This document shows positions 18,804-27,943 of a stretch of DNA of 64,000 bases, in pieces. The stretch is from contig NZ_JAIMCG010000008.1 in assembly GCF_019795295.1 (NCBI RefSeq), positions 168,364-232,363 of the forward strand. Reading direction: 5' to 3'. The stretch is from Cupriavidus sp. AU9028. Its GTDB lineage: Bacteria; Pseudomonadota; Gammaproteobacteria; Burkholderiales; Burkholderiaceae. The position numbers and the translations under genes were made by a program. A model generated the notes under the pieces. That model was given only the letters and a program-made list of their open reading frames with translations, ran no database searches and was not told the DNA's origin. Within the stretch, counting starts at the first letter, position 1. Every line of letters starts with the position of its first letter.

Positions 18804-19091
18804 ATGGAAGGACTTGCCATCGTGCTCGGCCTGATCGCCGCCGCATGCCTGTATCTCGCCTCGCCCAACCAGGTACTGGTTGCGCGGCGGGCCTCCCTGC
18901 CCTCGGCCGGCGTCCTGTGCTGGTCGGCACTCGCGCTGACGGTACTTGGTACCTGGTTATGGGCGCTGAGCCACGGCTGGCCCAGCGCCATCGCCGGCAT
19001 GCTGGTGACGCTCACCTGCGCCGTCAGCGCCTGGCCGTTCTTCGGCACCTGGGTGCAATCGCGTCGCGCCAACGCACAGGAGGCAGCATGA
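18804..19091 (+). CDS. DUF3325-like small membrane protein
   Basis: The 95-residue product has three hydrophobic segments (about 4-20, 33-50, 56-75), so it is an inner-membrane protein. The ATG at 18804 lies 12 bp after AAGGA; another ATG at 18792 abuts that site and is less likely. Small proteins of this type, annotated DUF3325, sit next to DUF3649 and PepSY proteins in iron-regulated clusters of betaproteobacteria, and the Fur box upstream agrees. Its molecular role is unknown. The stop overlaps the next start by 4 bp. Confidence 0.75.
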   Translation: MEGLAIVLGLIAAACLYLASPNQVLVARRASLPSAGVLCWSALALTVLGTWLWALSHGWPSAIAGMLVTLTCAVSAWPFFGTWVQSRRANAQEAA

Positions 19092-19360
19092 CGCTCGGAA
19101 CCAAATGGCTCGCCGGCGCCCTGCTCGGCCTGCCGCTCGCCATGGCCCTGTGCACGCTGGCCGTGCTGCCGCTGCCAGGCGGCTGGAAGAGCGGCGCCGT
19201 CGTGGCAATCGTCGTCTCGCTGCCGCTGTGGGTGGCGATCTTCTGCGGCAGCGTGATGTTCCGCACCAGCCGGGCCGCCTGGCTGTGGCTGGCTCTGGCC
19301 AACGCGGTCTGCTATGGGGCACTGTGGGCGCTGCGCTCGGTGCCGGCGGCCGGTCTCTAA
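19088..19360 (+). CDS. DUF3649-like small membrane protein
   Basis: The 90-residue product carries three hydrophobic segments (LAGALLGLPLAMALCTLAVL, VVAIVVSLPLWVAIFCGSV and AAWLWLALANAVCYGALW). The start overlaps the DUF3325 stop (ATGA at 19088-19091), so the pair is translationally coupled. It resembles DUF3649 proteins, whose genes accompany iron-regulated PepSY proteins. Function is not known. Confidence 0.75.
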   Translation: MTLGTKWLAGALLGLPLAMALCTLAVLPLPGGWKSGAVVAIVVSLPLWVAIFCGSVMFRTSRAAWLWLALANAVCYGALWALRSVPAAGL

Positions 19361-19379
19361 GGGTTCCAAAGGAGTCAGG

Positions 19380-21047
19380 ATGAAACCCACTACCTTGCGC
19401 CTCTACCAGACCCTGCATACCTGGGTCGGCCTGATGGCCGGATGGGCGTTGTTCATCGCCTTCTTTGCCGGGGCGCTTACCGTCTTCCACCACGAACTGC
19501 ACGAATGGCAGTCGCACGCGCGCATCCACAAGGAGGCGGCGGCGCCCACAGTCTCGACAGACCCCGCCGAGGTGGACCGCTTCGTCCAGAAGATGGTTGC
19601 GGCCCATCCCGATGCCGCCAAGAGCGCCTACGTGGTGCTGCCGACCGAGGGCGAGCCGGAGATGACGGCTTACTGGCAGGACGGCGCCGGCACCTGGCAC
19701 ATGACGACGTCTGCCAAGCTGGAAGCCGGCCAGACCTCGCCCAGGGACACCGACATCAAGCAGGTCACCGGTGAACTGGCGAACTTCCTCAACGTCCTGC
19801 ACTACGGCCTGGGCATCCCCGACGTCGGCATCTACTTCATGGGCGTGGTCTCGCTGCTCTACGGCGTCGCGCTCGTTTCCGGCGTGCTGCTGCATCTGCC
19901 ACGGCTGAAGAAGGACCTGTTCGCCGTACGGCCGGGGCGGAACCTGAAGCGCTTCTGGATGGACGCGCACAATGTACTCGGTCTGTTCAGCCTGCCGTTC
20001 CATCTGATCTTCGCCGTGACGGGGGCGCTGTTCTGCCTGTCGCTGGTGCTGATGATGGCGTTCAACACCATGACCTTCAACGGCAAGTTGATGAACGAGG
20101 TGCCGACCCTGACCGCCGGCGTGCCGATCGCCACGGCCGCCGGACGCCCCGCCGAACTGCTGCCGGCCGAGCGGCTGCTCGCCATCGCCAGGGAAGCCGG
20201 CGGCGAGCGCTTTACCCCCAATTCGATCCATTACCAGCAGATCGGCGACGCCAACGCGCTGGCGGATGTGCGCGGCGAAAGCGAGCGGGCGCTGGGCAAC
20301 TGGGGTTCGGTGGGGCTGCATGCGGCAGCCGGCCAACCGAATTCGGGCGAGGTGATCAGCAACCAGACGGCCAGCGGCCGCGACACCAACCACGCGGTCT
20401 ATAGCGCGATGTTCGCGCTGCACTACGGCACCTTCGGCGACCTGGGGATCCGCCTGGTCTACCTGCTGGCGGGCCTGGCCGGTGCGTTCGTGTTCTACTC
20501 GGGCAACCTGCTGTGGATCGAGTCGCGCCGCAAGCTGCGCCAGGCGGAACAGCCGCGCATCCACCGCCTGCTGGCGCAGGCTACCGTGGGTGTCTGCATC
20601 GGCTGCTGCGTCGGCGTGGCGGCGGCGTTCTCAGGCGCGCTGCTGTGGCCGGACCTTCCCTCGTCGTACGTCTATTTCCCGGTGTTCTTCGCCGCGCTCG
20701 CGTGGGCGCTGCTGCGTGCCCCGGTGCAGGCCGCGACCGAGCTGCTCTATGCCGCGGCGCTGGCTTCGCTGCTGGTGCCGGTGACCAATGCCGTGGTGAC
20801 GGGCGACCATATCGCCCGCACGGTGGCGAACGGCCAATGGGGCGTGGCCGGCTTCGACATCGGCGCGATCGCTCTGGCCGCCGGATACGTGGCGCTGGCG
20901 CGCGCGACCCAGCGGCGTGCACGCAAGGGACCGCAGGATTCGGTGTGGGCGGCGCCCTCGGCCGCTGCCAGCAACGTCAAGGCCGCGCCCATCGCCACGG
21001 AGCGGCCCGCCACGCAAGCGACCGCTTCCGCGCACGACGCGGCCTGA
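19380..21047 (+). CDS. PepSY-associated TM-helix protein (iron-regulated)
   Basis: The 555-residue inner-membrane protein begins LYQTLHTWVGLMAGWALFI, the first PepSY_TM helix, with large periplasmic loops and further helices at about 155-180, 205-235, 355-380, 405-425 and 435-520. Conserved His residues occur in HTWVG, FHHELHEW and NVLHYGLG, consistent with the haem- or metal-linked reductase-like PepSY_TM family. AAAGGAG lies 5-11 bp before the ATG at 19380. Linked to DUF3325/DUF3649 behind a Fur box, it is probably part of siderophore or haem-iron assimilation; exact reaction unknown. Confidence 0.85.
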   Translation: MKPTTLRLYQTLHTWVGLMAGWALFIAFFAGALTVFHHELHEWQSHARIHKEAAAPTVSTDPAEVDRFVQKMVAAHPDAAKSAYVVLPTEGEPEMTAYWQDGAGTWHMTTSAKLEAGQTSPRDTDIKQVTGELANFLNVLHYGLGIPDVGIYFMGVVSLLYGVALVSGVLLHLPRLKKDLFAVRPGRNLKRFWMDAHNVLGLFSLPFHLIFAVTGALFCLSLVLMMAFNTMTFNGKLMNEVPTLTAGVPIATAAGRPAELLPAERLLAIAREAGGERFTPNSIHYQQIGDANALADVRGESERALGNWGSVGLHAAAGQPNSGEVISNQTASGRDTNHAVYSAMFALHYGTFGDLGIRLVYLLAGLAGAFVFYSGNLLWIESRRKLRQAEQPRIHRLLAQATVGVCIGCCVGVAAAFSGALLWPDLPSSYVYFPVFFAALAWALLRAPVQAATELLYAAALASLLVPVTNAVVTGDHIARTVANGQWGVAGFDIGAIALAAGYVALARATQRRARKGPQDSVWAAPSAAASNVKAAPIATERPATQATASAHDAA

Positions 21048-21145
21048 GTCGCGTCGGCCAGGCTGGCCCTGGCCGGCATCGCCATGCTGCCCGGCGCGGA
21101 AGGACCATCGCGCCGGGCAGTGTCGTTTCAGGGTTGCCGAAGGAC

Positions 21146-22390
21146 TCAGGCGCCGGCCAGATGCCGTTCCATCGCCGCCTTCAGGTCGGCGATCAGATCG
21201 CGCGGATCTTCCAGCCCGATATAGAGCCGGACCAGTTCGCCAGCGTCTTCCCAGCCCGCTGGCGGCCAGCTTCCGGCCGGACGCATGGTCTGCACGTGAT
21301 AGGGAACGGCAAGACTGCGCGCCCCGCCCCAGGACCAGCCAATCGCAAACCGCTGCAGGCCCTCGACGAAGGCATCGACCTGCGCGCGTGCATACCGCTC
21401 GCGCAGCACGATGGCGAACAGGCCGCTCGCGCCGCTGAAATCGCGGCGCCAGAACTCGTGGCCCGGGCATTCGGGCAATGCCGGATGCAGGACCCGGGAC
21501 ACTTCCGGCCGCTGTGCCAGCCATTCGGCAATCTCCCGGGCGGCGCGGTCGTGGGCCGCCAGCCGTACCGGCATGCTGGGCAGCGAGCGCAGCACCAGAT
21601 AGCAGTCGTCGGCGGACACGCCCCATCCCATGCGGGCACGCGCCTGCCTGAGCCGCTGACCCAGCGAGTCGTCGCGCCAGAGCACCGCGCCCATCAGCAC
21701 GTCGCTGCCGCCGGACTGATACTTGGTCAGCGCCTGCACCGAAATATCGATGCCCTTGTCGAACGGGCGGAAATAAACGCCAGCCGACCAGGTGTTGTCG
21801 ATCGCGGTAACCACACCCCGGCTGCGCGCCGCGGCGATGATGGCCTCGCTATCCGGCACTTCCATCGTCACCGAACCGGGCGCTTCCATCCAGATCAGCC
21901 GGGTTTCCGCGCGGATCAGGTCGGCAATGCCGGCGCCGATCATCGGGTCGTAATAGCGCACGGTAATGCCGAAATCGCGCGCCAGCCATTCGCCGTGATC
22001 GCGGTTCGGGCCGTAGACGTTATGCGGCACCAGCACATCGTCGCCCGCCTTGAGCAACGCGAAGTAGACCAGCGAAATGGCAGCGAGGCCGGAGGGCAGC
22101 AGCAGCGTATGCGAGGCGCCTTCGATCAGCGCCAGATGCTGGCACAGCGCCTCGCTGGTCGGCGTCGCATGCAGGCCGTAACGCCAATAGGTAGTCTCGC
22201 GATCGCCATGTGCGCGCAGTTCCGCCAGGTTGCGGAACACCACCGTGGAGCCACGATGGGTAGGCGGAGAAAAGGAGTCGAAGCCGGGAGGAATATCCAG
22301 CGCGGGCTGCACTGCCACGGTCTGCGGAAACGCAGGCAGCGGCTCGCCGGATACGGAAGAACTGGTGGTGGTGACAGGTCGGTCGGACAC
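21146..22390 (-). CDS. metC: Cystathionine beta-lyase-like PLP enzyme (Cys/Met metabolism family)
   Basis: The 414-residue fold-type I PLP enzyme has the substrate-side Tyr/Arg motif TTYWRYGLHATPT, the phosphate loop LLPSGLAA, the cofactor Asp in AIDNTW, and the Schiff-base lysine K223 in VQALTKYQSGG. The overall sequence is closest to MetC-type cystathionine beta-lyases, which give homocysteine from cystathionine. Other members (gamma-synthase, gamma-lyase) cannot be fully excluded, so the symbol is tentative. It is the last gene of a minus-strand run after bktB and the secreted protein gene. Confidence 0.8.
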   Translation of the reverse strand: MSDRPVTTTSSSVSGEPLPAFPQTVAVQPALDIPPGFDSFSPPTHRGSTVVFRNLAELRAHGDRETTYWRYGLHATPTSEALCQHLALIEGASHTLLLPSGLAAISLVYFALLKAGDDVLVPHNVYGPNRDHGEWLARDFGITVRYYDPMIGAGIADLIRAETRLIWMEAPGSVTMEVPDSEAIIAAARSRGVVTAIDNTWSAGVYFRPFDKGIDISVQALTKYQSGGSDVLMGAVLWRDDSLGQRLRQARARMGWGVSADDCYLVLRSLPSMPVRLAAHDRAAREIAEWLAQRPEVSRVLHPALPECPGHEFWRRDFSGASGLFAIVLRERYARAQVDAFVEGLQRFAIGWSWGGARSLAVPYHVQTMRPAGSWPPAGWEDAGELVRLYIGLEDPRDLIADLKAAMERHLAGA

Positions 22391-22500
22391 GGGGGCAGCC
22401 TCATCGGGAATACTGGAAGATCACTCGAGCTTACCAGCAATGCACCGGTCGCCGCCATGCCTGCAGGCGCGTGGCAAGGGCGCGGTGTGAGGCGCCCCGC

Positions 22501-23223
22501 TCAGCGCGATTGCGTGGTTCCCGCCGGCTTGCCACCCTTGTCCGGCTTGCCATCCAGGATCGAGGAGCGCGGCGGCGGCGGGGCATAGGTGACGCCGCTG
22601 CCAGCATCGCCCGGCACCATGCCGACCGGCGGTATCACCATTACGCCGACCGGGCGGATGGCGAACGGCAGCCCCCGGGATGGATTCGAGACATCGAACC
22701 ACTGGCCCTGGATTGCCCCGTAGGGGTCGATCCTGCCTTCCCACTGCCCTGTCACATGGGTGCCATCGGCCGACTCCTCCATCAGCAGCGCGCCATCGAC
22801 GTATTCGCCGGAAAGCAGCCGCACGCCGCGCCCGTCCTCGAACCCATACTCGCCGTGGAAACTGTCGCGGGTATCCGGCTTCGGCCCGATTCGCAGACGG
22901 ATCGGACGATTGCCCAGCGTCCCGACATAGACCGGCAAGTCGGCATAGGCGGGCTGGGACGACAGCGGCACGCCCTGCCCCTGGCCCGCGGGGTTACCGG
23001 CATGGCTGCGCGTCGAGAGTTGCGTGCCGCGCCGCGCCTCCCCTTCCCGGATCGCCTGCCCGATACCGAAGGCCCCAGATGAGGTGCCCTGTTCCCCACG
23101 CGGCATGGCGCCGGTGGAGAGCACGGTGTCGGCCAGCGCGGGCGTGGTTGCCGCCAGGGCGGCGGCCCCGCCTGCGCCGAGCGCCAGCAATGTCAGGAAA
23201 GCAGAGAGACGCGTACGGGGCAT
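22501..23223 (-). CDS. Exported protein of unknown function
   Basis: The 240-residue product is not recognised. It opens with a signal peptide (MPRTRLSAFLTLLALGAGG then cleavage near ALADT). The mature protein has a central domain with short polar beta-like repeats (YVGTLGNRPIRLRIG, GEYGFEDGRGVRLLSGEY, GQWEGRIDPYGAIQGQW) and a Pro-rich, Lys/Gly-rich tail. It begins 4 bp after the bktB stop, so it is in the bktB transcript, although no functional link is evident. Confidence 0.65.
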   Translation of the reverse strand: MPRTRLSAFLTLLALGAGGAAALAATTPALADTVLSTGAMPRGEQGTSSGAFGIGQAIREGEARRGTQLSTRSHAGNPAGQGQGVPLSSQPAYADLPVYVGTLGNRPIRLRIGPKPDTRDSFHGEYGFEDGRGVRLLSGEYVDGALLMEESADGTHVTGQWEGRIDPYGAIQGQWFDVSNPSRGLPFAIRPVGVMVIPPVGMVPGDAGSGVTYAPPPPRSSILDGKPDKGGKPAGTTQSR

Positions 23224-23227
23224 AGGC

Positions 23228-24412
23228 TCAGATCCTCTCGAAGATGGCGGCAATGCCCTGCCCGCCGCCGATACACATGGTCACCAGCGCATGGCGGCCC
23301 TGCACGCGCTGCAGCTCGTAGAGGGCCTTGACGGTGATCACCGCGCCGGTCGCGCCAATGGGGTGGCCGAGCGAAATGCCCGAGCCATTCGGATTGACCT
23401 TCGCCGGGTCCAGGCCGAGCAGCTTGTTGACCGCGCAGGCCTGGGCGGCGAAGGCTTCGTTGGCCTCGATCACGTCCAGGTCCGACACCGACAGCCCGGC
23501 GCGGTCCAGCGCATTGCGCGTGGCCGGGACCGGGCCGATGCCCATGGTCCTGGGATCGACGCCGGCATGCCCGTACGACACCAGCCGTGCCAGCGGCTTC
23601 AGCCCGCGCCGCTCGGCAACGCTGCGCTCCATCAGCACCACCGCCGCCGCGCCATCGTTCAGACCCGAGGCGTTGCCGGCGGTCACGGTGCCGTCTTCCT
23701 TGACGAAGACCGGCTTGAGCCTGGCCATGTCGTCCGCGGTCGCGTCGTGCCGCACATGCTCGTCGGTATCGAACACCACCTCGCCCTTGCGACTCTTCAG
23801 CGTCACCGGCAGGATCTGCTCGCGGAAGCGCCCTTCGCGGATCGCCGCCGATGCGCGGCGATGCGATTCCAGCGCCGCCTCGTCCTGCTGGCCACGGCTG
23901 ATGCCATGCTCCTTCGCCACGTTCTCGGCGGTGACGCCCATATGGATGCCATGGAAGGGGTCGTGCAGCGCGCCGAGCATCATGTCGATCAGCTTGGCGT
24001 CGCCCATGCGGGCGCCCCATCGCGCCGCGGGCGCCAGGTACGGTGCCCGGCTCATGCTCTCCGCGCCGCCGCCGATGGCGACGTCGGCATCGCCCAGCAG
24101 GATGGCCTGCGCGGCGCTGACGATGGCCTGCAGGCCCGAGCCGCACAGACGGTTCACCGTCATTGCCGGAGTGTCGATGGAGACGCCGCCGTCCAGTGCC
24201 GCCACCCGGCCGAGGTACATGTCGCGCGCCTCGGTCTGGATCACGTTGCCGAACACCACATGGCCGACGTCGTCGCCGCTGACGTTGGCGCGGGACAGCG
24301 CCTCGCGCACCACCATCGCGCCCAGCTGCGTCGGCGAAAAATCCTTGAGGCTGCCGCCGAAGGTGCCGATCGGCGTCCGGACCCCGCTTACCACCACCAC
24401 TTCACGAGTCAT
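23228..24412 (-). CDS. bktB: Beta-ketothiolase BktB
   Basis: BktB condenses acetyl-CoA with propionyl-CoA or longer acyl-CoAs (and cleaves ketoacyl-CoA), supplying C5 monomers for PHA. The 394-residue length and the sequence fit C. necator BktB as I remember it. Catalytic residues: C90 in NRLCGSG, the His in GHPIGATGA, and C380 in CIGGGQG. The ATG at 24412 has AAAGGAG 6-12 bp upstream. It lies about 2.5 kb downstream of phaR on the same strand, with rimO and a toxin-antitoxin locus between. Confidence 0.93.
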   Translation of the reverse strand: MTREVVVVSGVRTPIGTFGGSLKDFSPTQLGAMVVREALSRANVSGDDVGHVVFGNVIQTEARDMYLGRVAALDGGVSIDTPAMTVNRLCGSGLQAIVSAAQAILLGDADVAIGGGAESMSRAPYLAPAARWGARMGDAKLIDMMLGALHDPFHGIHMGVTAENVAKEHGISRGQQDEAALESHRRASAAIREGRFREQILPVTLKSRKGEVVFDTDEHVRHDATADDMARLKPVFVKEDGTVTAGNASGLNDGAAAVVLMERSVAERRGLKPLARLVSYGHAGVDPRTMGIGPVPATRNALDRAGLSVSDLDVIEANEAFAAQACAVNKLLGLDPAKVNPNGSGISLGHPIGATGAVITVKALYELQRVQGRHALVTMCIGGGQGIAAIFERI

Positions 24413-24540
24413 TCTGGTCTCCTTTGGTTCTGTTGCATCGCACAGTATAGGACCGGTCCGGCAGAAGCGAACGGTCGTACTTTTACCTAAGGATCCCGCG
24501 GCAACGCGGCAAGGCGACCAAGCCGGCCTCGCGGAATGGC

Positions 24541-25944
24541 TTACTGCACCACCTCGCCCCACAGGTCGTGGCCGTCGGCGCCATTGATGCGCACCGAAAC
24601 GAATTCGCCCGGCTTGCAACGCTGCCACGACTTCGCCGGCGGATCGATATAGACCAGGCCATCGATCTCGGGCGCGTCCGCGGCGGAACGGCCGATGCCG
24701 CCGTCCTGATTGACCCCGTCGACCAGCACGCGCAGCGTCTGGCCGACCTTGCGCTGCAATCGACGGGCCGACACCTCTTCCGCGACCTCCATGAAGCGCG
24801 CGCGGCGTTCCTCGCGCACCTCGTCCGGCAGCGCGCCGGGCAGATCGTTCGCGGTCGCGCCTTCCACCGGCGAGTAGGCGAAGCAGCCGACCCGGTCCAG
24901 TTCCGCCTCGGCGATGAAGTCCAGCAGCGTCTGGAACTCTTGCTCGGTCTCGCCCGGGAAGCCAGCGATGAACGTACTGCGGATGGTCAGGTCCGGACAG
25001 ATCGCGCGCCACGCGCGAATGCGCTCCATGGTCTTTTCCGCGTTGGCGGGGCGCTTCATCCGCTTCAGCACATCCGGATGCGCGTGCTGCAGCGGCACGT
25101 CCAGATACGGCAGCACATGGCCGTCGTTCATCAGCGGGATGATCTCGTCCACGTGCGGATACGGATAGACGTAATGCAGCCGCACCCACGCGCCGTACTG
25201 GCGAGCCAGCTCGCCCAGGGCAGCAACCAGCTCGGTCATTCGCGTCTTCAGCGGGCGGCCGTTCCAGAAGCCAGTCCGGTAGCGCACGTCGACGCCATAG
25301 GCGCTGGTGTCCTGCGAAATGACCAGCAGCTCCTTGACGCCCGACTTGAACAGGTTCTCCGCCTCCAGCATTACCTCTGCCACCGGACGCGACACCAGGT
25401 CGCCGCGCATCGACGGGATGATGCAGAACGAGCAGCGGTGATTGCAGCCTTCCGAAATCTTCAGATAGGCGTAGTGCTTGGGCGTCAGCTTGATGCCGGC
25501 GGCCGGCACCAGGTCCACGAAGGGATCGTGCGGCTTGGGCAGGTGGGTATGGACGGCTTGCATCACCTCGCCCAGCGCATGCGGACCCGTGACGGCCAGC
25601 ACCTTGGGATGAACCGAGGTGACGATATCGTTACCGCCGGCATCCTTCTTGGCGCCGAGACAGCCAGTGACGATCACCTTGCCGTTCTCGGTCAACGCCT
25701 CGCCGATCGCATCGAGGCTCTCCTGCACCGCCTCGTCGATGAAGCCGCAGGTATTGACCACCACCAGGTCCGCGCCGTCGTAGGTGCCGCTGATGGCATA
25801 CCCCTCGGCGCGCAGCTGCGTGATGATCTGTTCGGAATCGACCAGGGCCTTGGGGCAGCCCAGTGAGACAAAGCCCACTTTGGGAGCAGCCACGGTCGCG
25901 GCGGCGGGCATGGCCACGCCGGAATTCTGGGAATTGGAAGACAT
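24541..25944 (-). CDS. rimO: Ribosomal protein S12 methylthiotransferase RimO
   Basis: RimO is a radical-SAM enzyme that methylthiolates an Asp of ribosomal protein S12. The 467-residue product shows the N-terminal cluster cysteines in [20 protein letters not shown] and VTGCLGAKK. The radical-SAM motif is GCNHRCSFC, and a C-terminal TRAM domain ends near [11 protein letters not shown]. The ATG at 25944 is picked because it is the first start ahead of the conserved region; upstream codons are unlike the family. Confidence 0.95.
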   Translation of the reverse strand: MSSNSQNSGVAMPAAATVAAPKVGFVSLGCPKALVDSEQIITQLRAEGYAISGTYDGADLVVVNTCGFIDEAVQESLDAIGEALTENGKVIVTGCLGAKKDAGGNDIVTSVHPKVLAVTGPHALGEVMQAVHTHLPKPHDPFVDLVPAAGIKLTPKHYAYLKISEGCNHRCSFCIIPSMRGDLVSRPVAEVMLEAENLFKSGVKELLVISQDTSAYGVDVRYRTGFWNGRPLKTRMTELVAALGELARQYGAWVRLHYVYPYPHVDEIIPLMNDGHVLPYLDVPLQHAHPDVLKRMKRPANAEKTMERIRAWRAICPDLTIRSTFIAGFPGETEQEFQTLLDFIAEAELDRVGCFAYSPVEGATANDLPGALPDEVREERRARFMEVAEEVSARRLQRKVGQTLRVLVDGVNQDGGIGRSAADAPEIDGLVYIDPPAKSWQRCKPGEFVSVRINGADGHDLWGEVVQ

Positions 25945-26243
25945 GGGGATTCGACGCTGTAGGCGAATCCCGATCGGGCGTCGCCACTTCTGGAAGCGGT
26001 GGGACGCCCCTGAAGGGGGTCGTCGCACCGGAATGGGCGCGATTTTACCTGAAAGCACCGGCTGCTGAGGCGTCAGGACCAGGGCCAGTCAATGCGCGCA
26101 CGTGTTCAACATAGGATGTGGTGTAAAGGGCTGGAAGCGGAGATAAAGACGCGAACCACCTTTGACGGTCTCGCCATTGCGGTCTGCACGCCTTCGCTAA
26201 GGAGAACCATTGCGATGACCGTAGCCTATGGATTACAGTCTCC

Positions 26244-26544
26244 ATGCTGACCTTGAGAACGACGACCACCTTCGACGCTTGGCTCGAAGACCTTCGAGAT
26301 CGCCATGCGCGAGCACGGATCCAGTGCCCGCCTCGACCGGCTCGAGTTCGGAAATCTCGGAGATTGCAAGCCGCTGGGTCACGGGATCTGGGAGCTGCGT
26401 GTGGATTGCGGTCCAGGGTACCGGATCTACTTCCGCAGGCGTGGCCCGGTGATCATCGTCCTCCTGTGCGGCGGCGATAAATCGACGCAGAGCAGCGATA
26501 TTGCCAGGGCAAAGGCATTGGCGTCGGCAATTGAACTGGAGTAA
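26244..26544 (+). pseudogene. RelE/HigB-like toxin (COG3657 type), frameshifted
   Basis: Two overlapping frames give the two halves of one toxin. Frame one (from the ATG at 26244) reads LRTTTTFDAWLEDLRDRHAR and on to ARIQ. After the T at 26325, the next frame reads ARLDRLEFGNLGDCKPLG and on to the stop at 26542-26544. Dropping the single T joins them into ARIQ-ARLDRLEFGN, which matches the family pattern and gives about 99 residues. The active-side motifs GYRIYFRRRG and LLCGGDKSTQ are in the second half. Either the toxin is a recent pseudogene or the T is a sequencing error. The antitoxin follows after 3 bp. Confidence 0.8.
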
Positions 26545-26547
26545 GAA

Positions 26548-26844
26548 ATGAGCGAACCGACTCGCCCTTGGGACTCGGCCAAGTATCTGAAGACAGACGA
26601 AGATATCGCTGCGTACTTTGACGCATGCCTGGAGGAGGCAGGTGACGACTACCGTTTCATAGCCCATGCTCTCGGGGTCATTGCGCGAGCACGGGGCATG
26701 TCATCCGTTGCGCTCGAGACTGGGCTGTCCCGAGAGAGCCTCTACCGATCCCTGTCAGAAGAAGGGAACCCTGAATTCGCAACCATATGGAAGGTAATCA
26801 GGGCATTGGGCATAAGGCTGCACGCGAAGGCGGCATACAGTTAG
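26548..26844 (+). CDS. HigA-like antitoxin (COG3636 addiction module antidote)
   Basis: The 98-residue product has a helix-turn-helix of the HigA/Xre type at about 48-90 (ARARGMSSVALETGLSRESL, then GNPEFATIWKVIRALGIRL). This is the usual length for antidotes paired with COG3657 killer proteins, and toxin-first order fits that class. It would bind the toxin and repress its own promoter. It appears intact while its toxin is frameshifted. On the other strand the phaR stop lies 59 bp beyond. Confidence 0.85.
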   Translation: MSEPTRPWDSAKYLKTDEDIAAYFDACLEEAGDDYRFIAHALGVIARARGMSSVALETGLSRESLYRSLSEEGNPEFATIWKVIRALGIRLHAKAAYS

Positions 26845-26903
26845 GCAGACCCTTTGCGCATCCCGGACGGGCTGCCTTGGCGGAGGGCTCGGGGCGATCG
26901 AAC

Positions 26904-27464
26904 TCAGGGCTTCTTCACATTATCCGTCTGGTTGAACGGGAAATTCCCGAACATGCTCTTGGCCTGATTCTGCATCTGCTCCTGCATCTGCACGAACAGG
27001 TTCTTGCTCTGCTCGATGTAGTTGCTCATCATGCCCTGCATCATCGGCGCCTGCATGTTCATGAACTGCGACCACATGTCCGGGCTGAACGGCTCGCCGC
27101 TGTAGAGCCCCTTGGAGTTCTCGGCGAGCTTGTTCTGGATGTCGATGAAGGCCTGGATGTTCTTCTCCAGGTAGGTGCCCATCATGCCCTGCATGGCGTG
27201 GCCATAGAAGCGGATGATCTGCGACAGCATGGCGCTGGAGAACATCGGCACGCCGCCGGTCTCTTCCTCCAGGATGATCTGCAGCAGGATGCTGCGGGTC
27301 AGTTCGTCACCGGACTTGGCATCGACCACCTTGAAGTCCTCGTTGTCCATGACGAGCTGCTTGACGTCGGCCAGCGTGATGTAGGTGCTGGTCTGCGTAT
27401 CGTAGAGACGACGGTTGGGGTACTTCTTGATCAGTCGCTCTGCGCCTTTCTTGGTGGTGGCCAT
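26904..27464 (-). CDS. phaR: PHB synthesis repressor PhaR
   Basis: PhaR represses the phasin gene and itself, and is titrated by PHB granules. The 186-residue product starts with the PhaR N-terminal DNA-binding domain (RLIKKYPNRRLYDTQTSTYI, then TLADVKQLVMDNEDF) and a PHB-accumulation regulatory region. A Gln/Met-rich tail (NLFVQMQEQMQNQAKSMF) gives granule affinity. AAGGA lies about 11 bp before the ATG at 27464. It is last in the phaC-A-B-R order but has a candidate promoter of its own at 27650-27678. Confidence 0.95.
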   Translation of the reverse strand: MATTKKGAERLIKKYPNRRLYDTQTSTYITLADVKQLVMDNEDFKVVDAKSGDELTRSILLQIILEEETGGVPMFSSAMLSQIIRFYGHAMQGMMGTYLEKNIQAFIDIQNKLAENSKGLYSGEPFSPDMWSQFMNMQAPMMQGMMSNYIEQSKNLFVQMQEQMQNQAKSMFGNFPFNQTDNVKKP

Positions 27465-27649
27465 CGGTGCTCTATCCTTTCGTGATGTCCGTCCAGGCCG
27501 CGAGCCGCTGGTTTGCGGCATGGAGCGGGACTTGCTGCGCTGCATCTCCTGCGATGCGATAGCCGCCTTCGCCTGTCTGCCAGTGTTGGCCGAATCGAGC
27601 CGGATCGGCATTCGATTCCGGCGCCGGCACCGGCCGCGCCGCTGGTCTG

Positions 27650-27678
27650 ATTCTATGCTTAACAAGGCACTATGAAAA
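27650..27678 (-). promoter_or_regulatory. Candidate phaR promoter
   Basis: On the minus strand, TTTTCA (27673-27678), 17 bp, TAGAAT (27650-27655) fits a sigma-70 promoter about 185 bp before phaR. It lies beyond the phaB terminator, so phaR can be transcribed separately. The rest of the 27465-27838 gap shows nothing firm. Confidence 0.45.
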
Positions 27679-27837
27679 GCCGAGGGCCGGTAAGGAAAAC
27701 CCCGAACGCGAGTGCGCACATAGCCACTCCCCCTCCCGCGCCCCGCGGCTGGCGCCAGGGCCGGAGACCGCCGGCCTTCCCCATTCCCTCCGGCCCCGGC
27801 GCTTCCGGTGCGGACGATCGGCTCCTGTTCCCCCGAA

Positions 27838-27876
27838 CGAAAAAAAGGCATGGCCGACAAGTCGGGCATGCCTTTC
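27838..27876 (-). terminator. Terminator after phaB
   Basis: Read on the minus strand, AAAGGCATG then CCCGAC pairs with GTCGGCCATGCCTTT across a TT loop (one mismatch), followed by a run of seven T. It ends the phaCAB transcript before phaR. Confidence 0.9.
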
Positions 27877-27943
27877 CATGGCCTGCCGGCCCTTGCTGCA
27901 ACGCAAGCGAGCGCCGCAGCAAGAATGCCGGCCTGGACGTGTC

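Noticed and set aside
26141-26175. A second copy of the toxin 5' end (ACCACCTTTGACGG resembles ACCACCTTCGACG at 26265)
   Set aside because: The similarity is about 13 bases only and does not extend, so it may be chance.
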